From JBGPTK01 sp963797765 (GTDB taxonomy: Bacteria > Acidobacteriota > Terriglobia > Acidiferrales > UBA7541), in the NCBI GenBank assembly GCA_963797765.1, contig CAWCQU010000007.1, positions 124,001-188,000 on the forward strand: a stretch of 64,000 nt of DNA, written 5' to 3'. Of the stretch, positions 53,520-62,642 are shown piece by piece. The position numbers were made by a program, and so were the translations under genes. The notes below the pieces were generated by a model that was not told the DNA's origin, did no database searches, and saw only the letters and a program-made list of their open reading frames with translations. Positions within the stretch are counted from its first letter, which is position 1, and each line of letters begins with the position of its first letter.

Positions 53520-53878
53520 ACGCTTCCTGCTCCGGTTCCAGAGAAGCCGGGCATGTGTTCAGGAATGCCGTCCCCGCGTCCTTGGTGGTAGCCGACTGGA
53601 CCAATCGCTCGACAAAAAACAGGCGTCGGCGGTTGTGTATCCATTAGTACCCACAGCCTCTATAGCAAAGCGCTCTCCATTTTTACCAATCGTGATAACT
53701 GGCGGGATTGCAATCAGATACGGGGCAAGTGGAGGTATTTCCGCGGGTCAGCTTTTCCCACTGCGAGACGAATCAATTCCTTATCAGGAAAAAACGGACT
53801 AGAAAAGCCTGACAATAGACAGAGATAGACCGAAAGGCATAGCCATCAGATATTTGAAATTGTTACTTGAACTCGGCT
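53520..53878. other. Intergenic region between kinase and regulator genes
   Basis: These 359 bases separate the NtrC-like regulator from the hybrid kinase, both on the minus strand. I see no convincing gene, tRNA, REP element or strong hairpin. The longest open frame here is the plus-strand antisense of the kinase N-terminus. A promoter for the kinase is likely but I cannot place it. Confidence 0.4.
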
Positions 53879-55270
53879 CTAGTGGGACTGAGCCTCGTAT
53901 TGCTTCAGCTTGCGGTAGAGTGTGGTCTTCCCAATTCCCAGAAGCCGTGCGGCTGCCAGTTTGTCTCCAGCGGATTCTCGCAGGGCTCGCAGGATGGCGC
54001 GCCGTTCGAGTTCTTCGAGCGGCAAGATCTGATCGTTGTCCGGCATTTTCTCTGACTTTCCATATTGAAGACTGCTCGGCAGGTCGGCGACATGAAGGAT
54101 TGGTCCGGAACTTAAGGCCACGGCACGTTCGATAGCGTTTTCGAGCTCGCGGACGTTTCCCGGCCAATCGTAAGCTGCCAGGCGCGCCATGGCGTCTTCG
54201 GAAAGGTGGACCGGCCTGGTAGGATCGGAGAATTTTTCCACGAAAGTGTTCGCGAGAAACGGGATATCTCCCTTGCGCTCGCGCAAAGGAGGCAGTTTGA
54301 TCTGGACAACATTCAGGCGGAAAAAGAGATCCTGGCGGAAGCCGCCGGTGCGCACGGCTAATTCCAGATCTCGATTGGTAGCCGCAATCACTCGCGTGCT
54401 GATAGCGATACGTTCCGTTGAGCCAACCGGCTTTACTTCCCGTTCCTGAAGCACTCGCAAAAGCTTGGCCTGCAGATCAATCGGCAGATCGCCGATTTCA
54501 TCCAGGAACAGGGTTCCGTTCTCGGCCGTTTCCATTAGTCCTCGTTTATTGTGATTCGCCCCTGTAAAAGCGCCCTTCACATAGCCAAATAACTCCGATT
54601 CGATCAGCGTGGGCACCAGGGCCGAACAATCCACCGGGACGAAAGGCTTGGTCTTGCGAGGACCGGAATAGTGGATCGATCGGGCCACCAACTCCTTTCC
54701 GGTCCCACTTTCACCAAGGAGAAGGACAGGGTAATTGTGCTGGCAGACCTTTTCGATAATCTTAAATACCCGTTCCATCTGCGGTGAAATTCCAATCAGG
54801 CCCATGAATCCCCGCGTGCGCAATTGCTCCCGAAGTACGCGGTTTTCCTGGTCGAGTGTTTGCGCCCGGACCAACCGGTCCAGCTTGCGCCGCAATTCAT
54901 CCACGTGGAATGGCTTGGTCAGATAGTCAGCGGCCCCGAGTCGCGTGGCTTCCACGGCATTCTCAATCGTTCCGTACTGCGTAAGCACCACCACCGCAGT
55001 TTGAGGATAATGTTCGCGGACGCGCTTGAGCAGTTCGATGCCGCCGAGTTGCGGTACGCGGAGATCGGTGATCAATATATCCACCGGATATTGATCGAGG
55101 ATTTCGAGGGCCTGTTCCGTATTGTTGGCGGTCCGCACCTGCAGCCCGGTTTCAATGGCCACATCGCGGCACAGATCGCGCGCCGAATTTTCGTCGTCGA
55201 CCACCAATACAGAGATAGTGACGGAATTCTCTCTCGCGATGGCAATTCCGCCTTCAGATTGAGCAATCAT
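53879..55270 (-). CDS. NtrC-family sigma-54-dependent response regulator
   Basis: 463 residues from ATG 55270, which has AGGAAGGGG at the right spacing. Receiver (about 10-125): VLVVDDENSARDLCRDVAIE, acceptor Asp in ILITDLRVPQLGG, and Lys in YLTKPFHVDELRRKL. AAA+ sigma-54 domain (about 150-375): Walker A GESGTGKELVARS, the sigma-54 contact loop GAFTGA, and Walker B TLFLDEIGDLP. A Fis-type helix-turn-helix closes the protein (DKLAAARLLGIGKTTLYRKL). It activates promoters used by sigma-54 RNA polymerase. The hybrid kinase follows on the same strand. Confidence 0.94.
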   Translation of the reverse strand: MIAQSEGGIAIARENSVTISVLVVDDENSARDLCRDVAIETGLQVRTANNTEQALEILDQYPVDILITDLRVPQLGGIELLKRVREHYPQTAVVVLTQYGTIENAVEATRLGAADYLTKPFHVDELRRKLDRLVRAQTLDQENRVLREQLRTRGFMGLIGISPQMERVFKIIEKVCQHNYPVLLLGESGTGKELVARSIHYSGPRKTKPFVPVDCSALVPTLIESELFGYVKGAFTGANHNKRGLMETAENGTLFLDEIGDLPIDLQAKLLRVLQEREVKPVGSTERIAISTRVIAATNRDLELAVRTGGFRQDLFFRLNVVQIKLPPLRERKGDIPFLANTFVEKFSDPTRPVHLSEDAMARLAAYDWPGNVRELENAIERAVALSSGPILHVADLPSSLQYGKSEKMPDNDQILPLEELERRAILRALRESAGDKLAAARLLGIGKTTLYRKLKQYEAQSH

Positions 55271-55603
55271 TGATTCCCCTTCCTGCAACTAACTGCAAGC
55301 ACCGGACCAAATCAGGAACGGAAGTTAATCCGCATAAGAGTCATGAAGATGGTCAATTCGCAGCTGAGCAGGCGCCTCTAATCTAGTACCATAACGGAAT
55401 AATAGTCAATTAGTAATATACGTCGCGAGCCGACAACCCCCTTAAAGTCAGCCCTGTGCAACATTGAAATACAGATTTTCCCAATGCGGCACAGAGTTTC
55501 ACTTTTCCTAACTCGGCGACTTAAACACTTCGCCAATACCGTCTTTCTTGCATAAATATTTGTGGAATCTTGCTTGAGGATTTTAACTAAGCAGCTTATA
55601 ACG
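55271..55603. other. Intergenic region, no gene seen
   Basis: These 333 bases hold the leader of the NtrC-like gene and the 3' flank of the BNR gene. TGGTCCGGTGCTTGCA (minus strand, 55309 to 55294) has the GG-N10-GC spacing of a sigma-54 promoter, but sits so close to the ribosome site that a transcript from it would have almost no leader. AACGCTAGCGTT (55600-55611) is a perfect 12-base palindrome across the BNR stop codon. No gene or RNA is evident. Confidence 0.35.
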
Positions 55604-57697
55604 CTAGCGTTGCGAGGTAGAAGACGCAGCCGCAGCCGGATGCGATGCCACTTCCACTGCGTAAAGCCCATCCGTGGTCGAGGCTGCGTAGACGATGCCA
55701 AATTCCTGGCCCGTCGTTACCGCGGGGAAATACCCTTCCGCGAGGGTTCCCTCGATTCGGCTCCAGGTAGCGCCGCGATCGGTCGAGATATAAAGTCCAC
55801 CGGTCTGCACGGAAGCAACCCACACGCGGCCGGCGAAGGCGAGATCTTGTATAGGAACTTGCGGCAAACCCGAAGCCATCACCTGCCAACTTTTTCCGGC
55901 ATCGCGCGAAACATACAAGCCATGCTGCGAACTTGCCAGCAAGGTTTCTGCATCCGCCACATCCAGGCGCGATACGCCACCTGCATCCACTGGCAGATCG
56001 TGCCAGCTCCACGTTTTGCCCGCGTCTTGGGAGAACACCATTCCCCGCAGGGAAACCACGCGTAATTGTTGTCCATCGGCGGAAACGCGCACGGAGCTGA
56101 CCGGCAATACCAGCGGCGCAAACGAAAAAAGCGACCAGGTGGCGCCCCGATCTCGCGAAGCAAGAAGGCCATTCGGAGTCGCGGCGAACCAGATGTCTTT
56201 GCTGAAGGCCATGTCGTTCACGATCAAATTGAATGCCAGCGGTTTGCTTGAAGGGATGCGGCGCCCGACGCGATCCATAGTGACGGCAGCTTCTCCGACA
56301 ACGCTGCCCAGGCGTATCCAATTTCCATTTACAGAATCGTAGCGTTTTAAACCGCCTCGTTCGAGTGCTGCCAGCCAACCGGCGGGAGATGCATAGGCGC
56401 GCTTTAATCCTTCTGCACGCAACCCGGGCCCGAGCGGCGCCCAGGTTTGGCCGTTATCGTCGGTGGCTAGCGCGGGTTCGGGGGCGTTGGCCAAAACTGC
56501 CAGCACGCGTCCGCGATGCTCCTGGTCCAGCGCCAAGGCTACAATTTGACGATGGCTGAACCCGCTGTTCGCGCCATGAAAATGGGCCCCACCGTCATCG
56601 CTGGATAGAACTCCCAGCTGTTCGGTACCGATCAACAAGCGCTGATGCCGGACGAGTTCCGCCGGCTCCCCCTGCGCATCCGCCGGGGCGGCGTTGGACG
56701 CCACAGTACCGAACGCCAGCGCATTGATCACCCAATCTGCGGGGCTGACGCGCCGCCAAGTCGCGCCCGCGTCGGCGGACTTCCACAAACCTTCGCTAGT
56801 GCCCGCATAGACGGTATTGAGATGCGATGGATCCTGGCGGATTACGTACGTACGCCTGGCGGAGTACGGAATTCCCTGAATTTTCTTCCACAGCGTTCCC
56901 GCGCTGTCGCTGCGATAAATTCCAGAGCAGGCGCTGGCAAACAGCCGCTGCGGATGGGCGCGATCCACCACCACGCTCAGCACATCGGAATCGTCGATCA
57001 TTCCATTGTGAATGGAAACCCAATTTCTGCCGCCGTCGGAAGTTTTCCATGGAAGATGAAATGTGCCGGCATAGATAATTTGCGGATGAACGGGGTCGAT
57101 CGCGATCGAATCAAAATTACGAAGCTCTTCATCTCCCTCGGGCGAGATGCGATCCCAGGTTTTTCCGGAATCGCTCGACCGAAAAACTCCGTCGAGTGCG
57201 CCTGCCACAAGCAAATCAGGATCGGAGATCGATTGGGCCAGCGCGCGAATGGCGTGCCCCGACAGCCCGGTTGACGTCCAATTGTGCCCACCGTCAACAC
57301 TTCGGAATACGCCGCCGCCTTCATTGCCCGCCCCGCGCGTCCAGGTGCTGGCATAGAGCGTGCGAGATGCGCGCGAATCCACGATCAAACCCGTCACCAC
57401 TCCGTCTTGCCGGATGCCGGCACGGCCGAGTATTCGCCAATGTTCGCCGTCGTCGTGCGTGCCGAAAATGTGACCGTCGGTGGTGCCCAAATAAAAAATG
57501 TGAGGATTCGCCGGATCGGCCGCCAACGCGCGAACATCGCCGCCCGGCGGCCCCATGGGCTGCCATTCCTGAGCTCCCAGCGGTTGGGAATAAGTCGCGA
57601 CCAACCCCAGGCAGAGCAACAAACTCAGCCCCATCGATAGAGGACTGTTGGCGAACCAGCGTGCGCGTGCACTTGAACATGTTCTGAATTGAATCAA
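55604..57697 (-). CDS. Secreted BNR/Ycf48-like beta-propeller protein
   Basis: 697 residues. The N-terminus (SMGLSLLLCLGLVATYSQPL, then GAQEW) is a signal peptide. The rest holds about a dozen BNR-type repeats with the Ser/Thr-x-Asp-x-Gly-x-Thr-Trp pattern, for example SSDSGKTWDRI, SADAGATWRRV, TDDNGQTWAPL, SRDRGATWSLF, SQDAGKTWSWH and STDRGATWSRI. These form sialidase/Vps10-like propellers, without catalytic residues that I can identify. TTG 57697 with GAGGATCGG upstream is the likely start. It follows the OmpA-like gene, but a terminator hairpin separates them. Probable extracytoplasmic binding protein; ligand unknown. Confidence 0.82.
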   Translation of the reverse strand: MIQFRTCSSARARWFANSPLSMGLSLLLCLGLVATYSQPLGAQEWQPMGPPGGDVRALAADPANPHIFYLGTTDGHIFGTHDDGEHWRILGRAGIRQDGVVTGLIVDSRASRTLYASTWTRGAGNEGGGVFRSVDGGHNWTSTGLSGHAIRALAQSISDPDLLVAGALDGVFRSSDSGKTWDRISPEGDEELRNFDSIAIDPVHPQIIYAGTFHLPWKTSDGGRNWVSIHNGMIDDSDVLSVVVDRAHPQRLFASACSGIYRSDSAGTLWKKIQGIPYSARRTYVIRQDPSHLNTVYAGTSEGLWKSADAGATWRRVSPADWVINALAFGTVASNAAPADAQGEPAELVRHQRLLIGTEQLGVLSSDDGGAHFHGANSGFSHRQIVALALDQEHRGRVLAVLANAPEPALATDDNGQTWAPLGPGLRAEGLKRAYASPAGWLAALERGGLKRYDSVNGNWIRLGSVVGEAAVTMDRVGRRIPSSKPLAFNLIVNDMAFSKDIWFAATPNGLLASRDRGATWSLFSFAPLVLPVSSVRVSADGQQLRVVSLRGMVFSQDAGKTWSWHDLPVDAGGVSRLDVADAETLLASSQHGLYVSRDAGKSWQVMASGLPQVPIQDLAFAGRVWVASVQTGGLYISTDRGATWSRIEGTLAEGYFPAVTTGQEFGIVYAASTTDGLYAVEVASHPAAAASSTSQR

Positions 57698-57727
57698 TCG
57701 CCGATCCTCAAGCCGCCAGAAAGAAAA

Positions 57728-57756
57728 GGGCTCCGTCCCGCGTGCGGACGGAGCCC
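57728..57756 (-). terminator. Rho-independent terminator of the OmpA-like gene
   Basis: Perfect 11-base stem: GGGCTCCGTCC (57728-57738) and GGACGGAGCCC (57746-57756), loop CGCGTGC. On the minus strand the stem lies 26 bases after the stop of the OmpA-like gene and is followed by TTTTCTTT, a typical terminator tail. This separates it from the BNR gene. Confidence 0.85.
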
Positions 57757-57782
57757 GAAAGAGTTACCAGAATACCACTTCG

Positions 57783-59849
57783 TTAGTACGAAGCGCCTTC
57801 CGGTACCCAGATGATGTCCGTACGGTTGTTCGCTTTGCCAGCGCCCTTCTGGCCGCCCGCGGTTCGCAATTCAACGCGCGACGGATCAACGCCCTTTTCT
57901 TTCGACAGATATTTCTGAGCGTTGTCAGAGCGATCCTTCGCCAGCTTGGCGGAAGCTTTTTCTCCCGCTTTGCCGGCCTTTGGCGCCGAGTATCCGATGA
58001 CGACAATCTTCGCCTTCGGATCATTCTGCAAACGCAAAGCCACATCGTCCAGAATGCGCTTGCAAACGTTATCGACGCGAGCACTATTCTCACGGAAGGA
58101 GCACTCGTTCAGTTTGGTCGCCTGCGGCGGTGGCGGCGGAGCCTGAACACTTACACTTGTACTGCAATCCGCTGCCCCACCCTTACCATTTTCCACCCGG
58201 CCTGTAACCGTGTAAGTACCCGGAGCCAAGCCAGTGGTGTCCAATTGAACATTCGCGCCCGAACCGACAATCTGTCCGCCATTCGTATTCCAGGTGTAAT
58301 TTAATGGAGTGTTGCTCTTGTCCACCACATTCGCAGCCACCTGAGCGCGCTCGCCCACCAGCAAGCTGGAGCGATCCACCGAACAGGACATCGTCGGAGC
58401 GGGAATCGGCACGGCTTCTACTTTCACATCCGACGAGCAGCTTGCGTTATATCCTTGGCCGTCGTCTACCCGTGCGGTGATGGAATAGTTGCCGGCAGGC
58501 ACACCCGTCGAATCCCAACGGACTTCGGGACCGCTGCCGATAATTTTTCCGCCGGTTGCCGTCCAATTGTAATTCAACGGATGATTGTAGGCGTCCGTGG
58601 CCTGCACGCTGGAATTGATGGCCTCACCTGAATCCGCCATCACCGAATTCTTGGTTACAGAGCAGGATGCGGTCAGATTATCCGCAGGCCTCGGCTTTTC
58701 CGGCCAGGCAACGGTTCCCACTTTGATCACGAAACCATTGCGGTCATTCACTTGCGTCAGGTTCAGCATCGAACGGTAACCCAGATCGATTCCCAGCCAC
58801 TTGGTGGGATACACACGGATACCGGTGACGGAATCGACCGGATCGCGCGCGCCAAACGAGGTGTTGGGCGTGTGCGTACCCACAAAAATCAGGCCCGTAT
58901 ATTCGGTCATGAATTGCAAGCGCTTTTCAGGGAACAAAATCAGTCCCGCGCCCACCACCATTTGATCGGCCATTCCTATGTTCAATTTCTGAAAAGCGCC
59001 GGTGGTGACGTCTTGAACGGTAAACGAGGGATCTCGCGTGAATTCGTAGCTCCAGTTCGCCGTCGCCAGAATGCTGTTGCCCAAGACGTGCTTGCTCAGT
59101 GCCGCTCCAAACAGAAAATCCGTTTTGCCCGTTTGCGTTTCGTTATTGAGCAAATCACCGAAATTTGAGCGCGTCGGAATCAAGAATTCCCCGCGGACCG
59201 AAAAACTCACAGGCGATCCACGCCTTTCGGAAAGAAGTCCAAACTTCGCTCCTACGTGCACTTCGCCCCATCCGCCGCCATTGCCGGCGATGAACGGGAA
59301 ATCTTCCACATAGGCGGGCGCGGTACATGGAACTGACGGTGGCGCGCAAGGCCGCAGGGACCGGAACGGAGTGCTGTCAAACTGCTGGAACGCTCCATTG
59401 ACCGGAGTGTCCAGACTCAACTGGCTCGCATTTCCCACGTGCACGTGGCGGTGCGGATCCATCTGCACATAAAGCGTGAGCCAGTCCCGGACGCCCACGG
59501 AGAAATCGGTGCCTAATTCCAGCACGGTGGCGCTGCCGGGAGCGCGCGTGAATTTATTCGCGAAAGAAGAAAAAGCATACCCACCCTTGGGCAGGGTTTC
59601 GCCGCTTTCCACGGTGAAGAGTCCCAGGCCGCCTGTTGTAGCCGGCATCGGATTCCATTTGGGAGCATCCGGTTGATTCCGCTCCTTCATTTTCGCATCT
59701 GCGGGGGGCGTCTTTTTGGCAACCGCTTTCTTCCGTGACTTGGACGCGTGCGAATGTTTCTTGGACTTTGCAGAAGTCGCTGCAAAACCATAAGGTACTA
59801 TCATTGCACCCAAGACAAGAGCGATCAAAACCCGGAGCACCGATTTCAT
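57783..59849 (-). CDS. OmpA-family outer-membrane protein with two Ig/PKD-like repeats
   Basis: 688 residues with a strong ribosome site (GAGGAGGT). Signal peptide (VLRVLIALVLGAMIVPYGFA); Lys-rich segment (SKKHSHASKSRKKAVAKK); N-terminal beta-barrel-like part (about 75-400: GLGLFTVESGETLPKGGYAF, VGVRDWLTLYVQMDPH). Two repeats of about 85 residues follow, each with a C-S-C/V-type start and the LNYNWTATGGKIIGSGPEV / LNYTWNTNGGQIVGSGANV core. The C-terminal OmpA domain (about 590-688) has AKIVVIGYSA and KDRSDNAQKYL, with Asp and Arg where peptidoglycan is bound. A terminator follows at 57728-57756. Confidence 0.87.
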   Translation of the reverse strand: MKSVLRVLIALVLGAMIVPYGFAATSAKSKKHSHASKSRKKAVAKKTPPADAKMKERNQPDAPKWNPMPATTGGLGLFTVESGETLPKGGYAFSSFANKFTRAPGSATVLELGTDFSVGVRDWLTLYVQMDPHRHVHVGNASQLSLDTPVNGAFQQFDSTPFRSLRPCAPPSVPCTAPAYVEDFPFIAGNGGGWGEVHVGAKFGLLSERRGSPVSFSVRGEFLIPTRSNFGDLLNNETQTGKTDFLFGAALSKHVLGNSILATANWSYEFTRDPSFTVQDVTTGAFQKLNIGMADQMVVGAGLILFPEKRLQFMTEYTGLIFVGTHTPNTSFGARDPVDSVTGIRVYPTKWLGIDLGYRSMLNLTQVNDRNGFVIKVGTVAWPEKPRPADNLTASCSVTKNSVMADSGEAINSSVQATDAYNHPLNYNWTATGGKIIGSGPEVRWDSTGVPAGNYSITARVDDGQGYNASCSSDVKVEAVPIPAPTMSCSVDRSSLLVGERAQVAANVVDKSNTPLNYTWNTNGGQIVGSGANVQLDTTGLAPGTYTVTGRVENGKGGAADCSTSVSVQAPPPPPQATKLNECSFRENSARVDNVCKRILDDVALRLQNDPKAKIVVIGYSAPKAGKAGEKASAKLAKDRSDNAQKYLSKEKGVDPSRVELRTAGGQKGAGKANNRTDIIWVPEGASY

Positions 59850-60400
59850 CCCGACCTCCTCACAGATGCCTACTGTACTAGAGAACTGCGCATGAGATAC
59901 TAAAGTACTAGTCGCGCGAGCTCTGTATAACCCTGCGCTACGTCCCCACTCGTGGCCCCAAAGCTGTCGAAGTCCTTTGCTTCATATCAGCTAAAAGCCA
60001 CTGTAACGGGGTGAATTATAGACTAGCGTTCAAACCCTTCCAAAGAGATTTTTGAGAACTTTCACTCTTAGTCAACTAGGGACCTGTCCGAAAGGACAGG
60101 GGTGGGGCCTGTACTTCGGGGAGTGGATTGCTCGGAATCAGCGAACTCTAAGTTTTTCGGACTAAGACGCCACCTGTCGTGATTTGACTCCAATCGTCAA
60201 ATCTGTTCGATCGAAACTGGTTTCAGTATTTTGCACCACACGCAAATCGACCGATGCACTCCGCAGCCCTGAGAATGCACGACTTCCACCCTCAAGGGTA
60301 TCCTTATTTGTCCGAGCGAACCACAATCGAGCCGCGCGTTTCTAGATGGCCGCCCTCATGCATTTAACATCCTCGGATCAAAATTTCCAGGGAGGCCGGA
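59850..60400. promoter_or_regulatory. 551-base divergent regulatory region
   Basis: No gene is seen. Features present: GTACTAG twice in direct orientation, 30 bases apart (59875-59881, 59905-59911), near the OmpA start; a stable hairpin CCTGTCC-GAAA-GGACAGG (60083-60100) with a GNRA-type loop; an inverted repeat GATTTGAC (60181-60188) and GTCAAATC (60196-60203); and a sigma-54-like promoter at 60347-60362 for the plus-strand gene. The length and density of symmetric sites suggest regulation of one or both divergent genes. No known riboswitch was recognised. Confidence 0.5.
60347..60362 (+). promoter_or_regulatory. Candidate sigma-54 (-24/-12) promoter
   Basis: TGGCCGCCCTCATGCA has the invariant GG (60348-60349) and GC (60360-60361) separated by ten bases, plus TGGC and TGCA of the consensus TGGCAC-N5-TTGCA. 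It lies 38 bases before ATG 60401, leaving about 27 bases of leader with GGGAGG in it. An NtrC-like activator is encoded downstream at 61230. Short motifs like this can arise by chance. Confidence 0.4.
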
Positions 60401-61066
60401 ATGAGCTCGAAAATTATCGTGCGCTTAATGGCGTGTGCGTTGGCGATGACTAGTTTTCCCATTCTCCTCAGCGCTCAGGACCAGGACGCAATCAATCAAA
60501 GGCCGAATGCTCCGTTTGAAGTTTCAACGGGGACGCGCTTCTTGATCGGTCTCAAGGAGAAACTTGATACCGGGAGGGACAAGGCCGGAATGCGATTCAC
60601 AGCTGTGACCCTGGAGCCGCTTTACGCTGCCGACGGATCGGTTCTGCCTGCCGGAGAAGAAGTGCGTGGACATATCAGCAAAGTTGAGCCCGCCGGCGTC
60701 ACCGGCCGCGCACGGCTTTGGCTTAGCTTCGATGACATCAGGACCCGCTGGGGACGAGCTCCGCTGATTGCAGAAGTCGTTCAAGTCCCCGGTGAACATA
60801 GCGTGAGGCAGGGAGACAGCAAGGAAGGCGAAATCGAAGCCCGCACCAGCGATCGAAAGCGAGAACTGGAAGCAACCGCGGGCGGAGCTGCCATGGGAGC
60901 TGCCGCAGGCGCTCACCACAGCGGCAAAGATGCCGCAATCGGAGCAGCAGCCGGCGCTGCCGCAGCCTTCTTCATCGCCTCCGGCTATGGACAAGAATTG
61001 GTGCTGGAAAAAGGAGCCAAGCTCGAACTCGAATTCCTCCGCCCGCTCGCACTGGGACATCGCTGA
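60401..61066 (+). CDS. Secreted protein with VirB10-like fold and glycine-rich helical segment
   Basis: 221 residues, ATG 60401 behind GGGAGG. Signal peptide (IVRLMACALAMTSFPILLSA). A region at about 40-150 (FEVSTGTRFLIGLKEKLDTG, VLPAGEEVRGHISKVEPAG) resembles the TrbI/VirB10-like beta domain in its 'retain property values at fixed default' style sequence. The Gly/Ala segment (AGGAAMGAAAGAHHSGKDAA, IGAAAGAAAAFFIASGYG) is a glycine-zipper type helix. The function is not known; it is probably an envelope protein. A sigma-54-like promoter precedes it, and the NtrC-like gene begins 164 bases after its end. Confidence 0.7.
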   Translation: MSSKIIVRLMACALAMTSFPILLSAQDQDAINQRPNAPFEVSTGTRFLIGLKEKLDTGRDKAGMRFTAVTLEPLYAADGSVLPAGEEVRGHISKVEPAGVTGRARLWLSFDDIRTRWGRAPLIAEVVQVPGEHSVRQGDSKEGEIEARTSDRKRELEATAGGAAMGAAAGAHHSGKDAAIGAAAGAAAAFFIASGYGQELVLEKGAKLELEFLRPLALGHR

Positions 61067-61229
61067 AGCGAACGCTTTGGGGGGCGACGCGGTCCGCCGG
61101 GAGTACCGTCATGCGAATGCCGATCGAGACGCATCACTTCGCTCGCTACGCCTGTCTCTGAATCGGAAACTTGGCCTGCCCCGCGCCCGGCTTGGCTTTC
61201 CTTGGCTCTGCTGGTACATTCAGTAGACG

Positions 61230-62642
61230 ATGGCTGCGGAAGCCCTGATTCCCCAACGAATTTTAATCGTCGAAGACGAAGAAAACGCCCGCAAGGGCTA
61301 TGAAGCATTGCTGCGCCGCTGGGGGTGCGAAGTTCTCGGCGTTGCCAGCGGCGAGGATGCGCTCGCAAAATTCTCCGAATTTCAACCTGCCGTTTTGCTC
61401 GCGGACGTGGAACTGCCTGGAATTAACGGGCTCGAACTTCTCCAGCGCCTGGGAAAAGAGCTGGCTGATATTCCCGTCATCATCATCACGGGAAAAGGAA
61501 GCGACGAGCGCGCGGTGCAAGCGATTGAAGCCGGCGCGTTCTGGTATATCGAAAAGCCGCTGAAGCCTCCCGTGTTGCGCGCGCTGCTCGATCGCGCGCT
61601 GGGCAAGGTCCGCGATCAAAAGAATGTGGCGGCGCTCACGCGTCAATTGCGCGAAGCCGGCCGCCTGGGCGAATTGGTCGGCATTTCGAAACAAATGCAG
61701 GAAGTGATGCACCAGGTGGAAACCGCCGCGCCCTCCACTGCTTCCGTCCTCATCACCGGCGAGACCGGCTCCGGAAAAGAAATGGTCGCTCGCTCCCTGC
61801 ACCAGCTTTCTCCGCGAGTGGATCGTCCTTTTGTCGCCATCAATTGTTCGGCGATTCCGGAATCGCTGATGGAAAGCGAAATCTTCGGCCACGAACGCGG
61901 AGCATTCACCGGCGCGGCTGAACGCCGCATCGGCTGCTTCGAATTGGCGGACGGCGGAACCTTGCTGCTTGATGAAATTGGCGAGATGCCCGCGCCCACG
62001 CAGGCGAAATTGCTGCGAGTGCTGGAAGATCGCAAGGTGCGCCGACTGGGCAGCAAAGTGGAAACGCCCGTGGATGTTCGCGTGGTGGCGGCTACAAACA
62101 AAGATCCGCAACATGCAGTTTCCAGCGGCCAGCTTCGCCAGGACCTTTATTTCCGGCTGAACGTATTTCACATACATCTTCCGCCGCTGCGCGAGCACAA
62201 GGAAGACGTCCCCGGGCTTGTTGAATATCTGTTGCGCGATATCAATATCAAGCATGGAAGGCAAGTTCCCGGCGTCAGCTCCGAAGTGATGGAACTATTC
62301 AAGTCTTATCCGTGGCCCGGAAACGTTCGCGAACTGCGCAATGTGCTGGAGCGCGCCGCGATTGCCTGCGAGCGCGGACCAATTGGGCGCCAGCATCTTC
62401 CTTCCGATTTTGGCCGCGCGCCGGTGACCGACACCAGCGCGCTTACCGGTCTTCGATTCCCGGTCGGCACCACGGTCGACGACGCCGAGCGCGAATTGAT
62501 CATCCAAACATTGGCTGCCACCAACCAGAACAAAACCCGGGCGGCGGAACTCCTCGGAATCAGCCTGAAAACTCTGCACAACAAGCTGAAGGAATACGAG
62601 TCGGCGCGGCAGCAGTCCCATGCAGCTCAGCCTGAAGACTAA
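61230..62642 (+). CDS. NtrC-family sigma-54-dependent response regulator
   Basis: 470 residues. Receiver (about 8-125): RILIVEDEENARKGYEALLR, acceptor Asp in VLLADVELPGING, and Lys in YIEKPLKPPVL. AAA+ domain (about 150-380): Walker A GETGSGKEMVARS, sigma-54 loop GAFTGA, and Walker B TLLLDEIGEMP. The Fis-type helix-turn-helix is KTRAAELLGISLKTLHNKL. It overlaps the sensor kinase gene by 23 bases, so the two form a coupled two-component pair. A likely target is the sigma-54-like promoter at 60347. Confidence 0.94.
   Translation: MAAEALIPQRILIVEDEENARKGYEALLRRWGCEVLGVASGEDALAKFSEFQPAVLLADVELPGINGLELLQRLGKELADIPVIIITGKGSDERAVQAIEAGAFWYIEKPLKPPVLRALLDRALGKVRDQKNVAALTRQLREAGRLGELVGISKQMQEVMHQVETAAPSTASVLITGETGSGKEMVARSLHQLSPRVDRPFVAINCSAIPESLMESEIFGHERGAFTGAAERRIGCFELADGGTLLLDEIGEMPAPTQAKLLRVLEDRKVRRLGSKVETPVDVRVVAATNKDPQHAVSSGQLRQDLYFRLNVFHIHLPPLREHKEDVPGLVEYLLRDINIKHGRQVPGVSSEVMELFKSYPWPGNVRELRNVLERAAIACERGPIGRQHLPSDFGRAPVTDTSALTGLRFPVGTTVDDAERELIIQTLAATNQNKTRAAELLGISLKTLHNKLKEYESARQQSHAAQPED

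Noticed and set aside
60083..60100. Rho-independent terminator
   Set aside because: Hairpin is followed by GGTGGGG rather than a T-run on either strand.
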